Shown here: positions 60,332 to 64,000 of the stretch, one piece after another
How the letters are laid out: each line of letters begins with the position of its first letter
How positions within the stretch are numbered: position 1 is the stretch's first letter
DNA from: Phoronis australis
Taxonomy: Eukaryota > Phoronida > Phoronidae
NCBI GenBank assembly: GCA_002633005.1
Contig: NMRA01000062.1
Span: 479,981 to 543,980, forward strand
DNA: 64,000 nucleotides
Reading direction: 5' to 3'
Made by a program: the position numbers and the translations under genes
Notes under the pieces: generated by a model
What the model was told of the DNA's origin: nothing
Databases searched by the model: none
What the model saw: only the letters and a program-made list of their open reading frames with translations

Positions 60332-63109
60332 CTAATCTCTGTCAACTAAGAATGAATTGCTGCAGCTAAAATTACGACATTCTCCACATGCAATCGAGTA
60401 CGGCAATCCTAACTTCTTAAAAGTATATCTCTTGAAACTGCAGTTGTTCTTACACGAGCATCTCACTACTTTCAGCAGGTTCTCTGGTGCTGCTGACTGT
60501 TCCGTCGTCGTGGGAATGAATTTTCCACCTGCCAGCATCCATCCCCAATACAGCGAGTCTAGGCCACTTCCACGGAAACTTGACCGCTCTTGCTCTTGAT
60601 AATATGTCCCGGTAGAATGGAATTTAGCTACTGAAGAAAGTTGATGATAATGACTGCCTGTATTTGGACTGTGGCTAGTCTGACACCTCATCCACAAATC
60701 GCCTGTATCCCAAGTCACCCAAATTTCCAGAGCCAGTACCGCCATGAAGCACAGATACAACTCTTACCAGCTTCAAATATGTCTTGCTTCAGCTGCATGT
60801 GTCTAGTGAATACTCTTACTAGAGTTTTTGCAGAATTCTCGATCACGCAGTTTCTTGAATGGGAGAGCCTTTGCTAATACCGAACAGCTGTAATGTTGTG
60901 TTGCAACCACCTATTGCATGCGCAAGTGGCAAAACTGCGCAAGTTTCGGCACCAAGAGACAACTGTAGTTCCTTGATGTCCCAGACTCTCCTTTTGCTTT
61001 GGTGCCCCTTGTCAAATTTCATGAACATTGGAATTTGTTATGAAGTAGCATGGTAACGCAAAAGAACCAACAAGTCTGGACCGTCTGCAATAAGGGTAGT
61101 TGGACGTTGTGCTGCGTTCTCTACTGCTGTTTCTACAATTGAAACATCTGCGTCACCTTGAGTTTGTACCACTGTGCAACCAGCATTTCCTAGCAAACTT
61201 GACAAAAAGTGAATGGATCGTTGTTCGTTTTTGCTCTGTGCCAAAAATGTTCATTTTTTACTTGATCACCATGTCACCATTGAAGTGAACTTCAGTTCCA
61301 ACCACCCCACTCAGTTTTCGAACATGAGAGACATCTTTAGTTGATGGTCCATCTCAGTAACCATCAAAAACAATAGTAGGCTGGGTGCACTTGCTGATGT
61401 AATCCACATAAGCTCTACCAAATGACTGAAACGTTGCACCTCTAGGCCTTGCAATACGGTGAAGGAGAGAACCGCCGTCGATTAGATGTGTTTTTCTGGA
61501 AATTGAAATCCTCAGGTAGTCCCCCACTGGACCAGAGTGCATCAGCTCATATTGATTTATTAGCAACTCTGGGAAGACCAGTTGTAATAAAAAGAGCAAG
61601 GGGACCAACACACAGCTCAAACGTCAAAAGGCTTGATGAACTTTCTTTGTTGTCTTTTGCAGCTGTCAGGATTCGCTGAAATAGCAGTCGTGGATCCACG
61701 TGTGTAAAATTACTATTAGCAGCATGAACTGATTGTCTTGTCATTGCCACAACCTTGTCTTTCTTCTGAATGTGAAGTCTTTCACACATGACCCCTCCAT
61801 AGACAAGTGAACCGCCTTCCCCACTTCACTGGCATTTTCGGCACTGACGCATGTGCCTGCAGTCACACCAGTGGCGATGTTCTGTAATGTTTCTCTTTAA
61901 AATGGGTTACTGTTGTGTAGGAATTCAACAAGGCTGCGGATGTCTTTGTCGTCACACGACTGTCTTGCCTGGATACATTCTTTATACTGCTGACTAGTTT
62001 CACAAGTTTGTCACAGTCTGCATGGCACCATTGATATTTGAGCATGCCGGAGAGGAAAGCAGCCACGATGCACTCTGTGTGTCTTCCATTTTGCAACCTC
62101 TAGTTAAACCTCCTGTTGTTTTAATACCTTTCATGAGCGTTTGTTCAAATACAAGATCATATCTCATTATGACAAGCCTGCCCAGAATCTGTCACTTTGT
62201 CTTATGGTGTGTTGGCCTTAGACGTCTGGACGGGTGTCTTTGAGCTGCTACGTCTGCTGCAAGTACATGTATTAAGATTTTGCATAAGAGTTGTGACCAG
62301 CAGCTGCAAAGTAAGGCAGCATTTTAGAAACTGCTTTTAGGTGAAGCTCCCAATCTGACGTTTCTGCTTTTAAAAAAGTTGAAGGATGTCAGTCATCTTC
62401 ATATACCGTAGCCAAAGACTAATGATTCAACTTTGCAAGGACGAGTCTGATTTATGTGCTTCCATTTTTTATAGATACCCACAAAACACTCCGACGAGCA
62501 TACATCATCGCACGCAGACGTCATGCCAGTAATAACATCACCATACCGCTTCAGACCAGCTCTCAAATCATTATGAAGAATATCATTGGCCATTGATTCT
62601 TTTGACGAACTATTCTCTGTCACTGCGAATTCTGAAAACCTATACTCTGATTCAGTCGTGTTTGAATGTCAGTAGGTCGGAAGCCAGAAATGAACTCTCG
62701 TGAGGACATTCCACTGTAATCCAGGGTTCAGAATCGGAAGACACTGGCTGGGCATGACATGCCCCAGAGTATGTCATCTAGTTATGTGATCAGTTGGGAT
62801 GTCCGGGATGTCTAAAGGATCTGTCTCCATATTTTGACGAGCCAAAGTTTGTGTAAAAGCATTGAACTGCTCCACCTCTTGGCATGGAATGTGTGTGTTC
62901 TGTGTTGGTGACATTCCGGACTCCTGGAATTTCTGAATAACCTGAATTTCTTTCTTCATTGGTTTTGGATTGGCGTTACTTGATCTGTCAATATTTGGAA
63001 CTGGGATGATGAATGTTCTGGCTTTTATGATAGTATTCAGTGCTGAGTCTACCAACATAGGCCACCTCACTGCTCTATCCACACTTTTTCTATTTAACAT
63101 AAGGATCAC
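60332..63109 (-). pseudogene. broken mobile-element gene with nuclease-like and Cys-rich C-terminal domains
   Basis: Fragments on the minus strand match, in order, a repetitive orphan protein family I know from invertebrate genomes. Near 61450 lies LHRIARPRGATFQSF and PTIVFDGY, then an in-frame TGA before DGPSTKDVSHV. At 61240-61040 is a PIN/FEN1-like segment with AGCTVVQTQGDADVSIVETA and PDLLVLLRYHA, reached only after a frameshift and followed by TAA. At 61020-60850 are RRVWDIKEL and HAIGGCNTT. At 60640-60340 are LDSLYWGW and a Cys-rich end of the CxCKxxC...CGECxxxxC type. N-terminal pieces at 62399-63109 are less certain. Internal stops and shifts make it a relic. Inferred origin: a multicopy transposon-borne gene. 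Confidence 0.65.
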
Positions 63110-63299
63110 ACTGTTTATGCATGCACCGTCTCAAGAACTTCTTGAAGCCCTGTGCCTGACATTAGGTATCCAATACATCTCAGAAAGCTCATCTCGGTAT
63201 GAAATCTTCCAAGCCTGGTTAAGAACAAGTGACTGCAGCTCACTGTCGTTTTGTTTGCTGGCACTAACTTCCTCTAAAATCAGTTACCTATGTTCATAA

Positions 63300-64000
63300 A
63301 AAGCATTCATATTAAACAAATTGTGAGTCCTAACTATTAAAATTTAATTAATAAATTATTGTTACACAATCCTGTTTGCTTTTCATCAAATTCAGGTGAA
63401 ATCAGCAGCCAAATTCTCAATACATGCCAGCAGCAGACGAAATCGATGCTTGGGAACAACTAATAATATCTCCAATAGCAGAGAATAAAGCCACTTCCTG
63501 CCCAATTTTATTAAGGGTTTGTGTAATGAATAAGCCAATAACTCCACCGGAATAACATATTTTTCTAACAAATATTATGTTTGATACCTCAAATGAATAT
63601 ATTTTACAGAAAAATAATTGAGTTTGTGAAATTTATTATGGAAATTTAACTAAAGCCTTTTATAAAAAAACACACCAACTTTAATGTTATATAATCAAAA
63701 ATGTGATTAAAATTCCACATTTAGTATCGAAATCTTAAAAACAAAGTATAGAAACAATCAACTCATTAACCCTGACTGTAGATTGTAAAATGTTTCTGTG
63801 TAAATGCGTATCAGGTTACAAACAAAGTTTGCAGAACGTGAATGCGGTAAATTGGGGTTTGTGAATTGACAGCCATTTTGGCGGCCATTTTGTCAGCCAT
63901 CTTGATTTTTTTCTCGCAAACCAGTGACCAATTGTAAGGTCCAGATATTTTAAATTGTCTAATTTACAAAAGAGTAAAACTTTTGCCATTTTCAGGGCAA
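63300..64000. other. AT-rich flank of the mobile-element gene
   Basis: No gene. At 63871-63897 CAGCCATTTTGGCGGCCATT then TTGTCAGCC is the inverse of the sequence at 59383-59408. Confidence 0.5.

Overview
The window is AT-rich animal genomic DNA: genes are split by introns with GT-AG junctions, and most of the space is introns and dead or non-autonomous transposons. No bacterial, plasmid or phage feature is visible. The content fits a marine invertebrate: temptin-like secreted proteins, a VWA7-like cell-surface protein, CR1/Jockey-, L1- and Penelope-type retroelement remnants, a tRNA-derived SINE and many palindromic MITEs. Cnidarian, amphioxus and molluscan genomes all carry these families, so I do not name a phylum.

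Left part (about 2.2-25 kb, minus strand): one large gene. Eleven exons from 20628 down to 2251 join with every intron phase agreeing and give about 600 codons without a stop. They encode the end of a von Willebrand A domain, beta-sandwich domains typical of VWA7-like proteins, a Cys-rich domain, a Thr/Ser/Pro stalk, one transmembrane helix and a short cytoplasmic tail. Two small exons (20905-20938, 20971-21002) and one at 25025-25138 may belong to it. The core VWA exons were not found. The introns hold MITEs, a CA repeat, an L1-like LINE relic and a relic of a Cys-loop receptor exon.

Middle part (26-43 kb): a tRNA-derived SINE, a CR1/Jockey-like LINE relic on the plus strand (27.2-29.6 kb), fold-back elements, and a cluster of temptin-like genes on the minus strand (33.2-38 kb). 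The cluster has two complete two-exon genes of 139 residues each and an extra, frameshifted copy of the second exon. A Penelope-type fragment, two copies of a SAP-like repeat, a palindromic element and a roughly 295-bp tandem repeat follow.

Right part (43-64 kb): short hairpin repeats, another LINE relic, a single-coding-exon secreted precursor with many dibasic sites and a Phe-Gly-Lys-Arg amidation site (48281-48922, minus), a second Cys-loop receptor relic, another LINE fragment, a roughly 300-bp tandem repeat, and a broken mobile-element gene (60.3-63.1 kb, minus) with nuclease-like and Cys-rich C-terminal domains.

The probable working genes are the VWA7-like gene, the two temptin-like genes and the peptide precursor, all secreted or on the cell surface and all on the minus strand. 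Nothing here forms an operon or a linked pathway.
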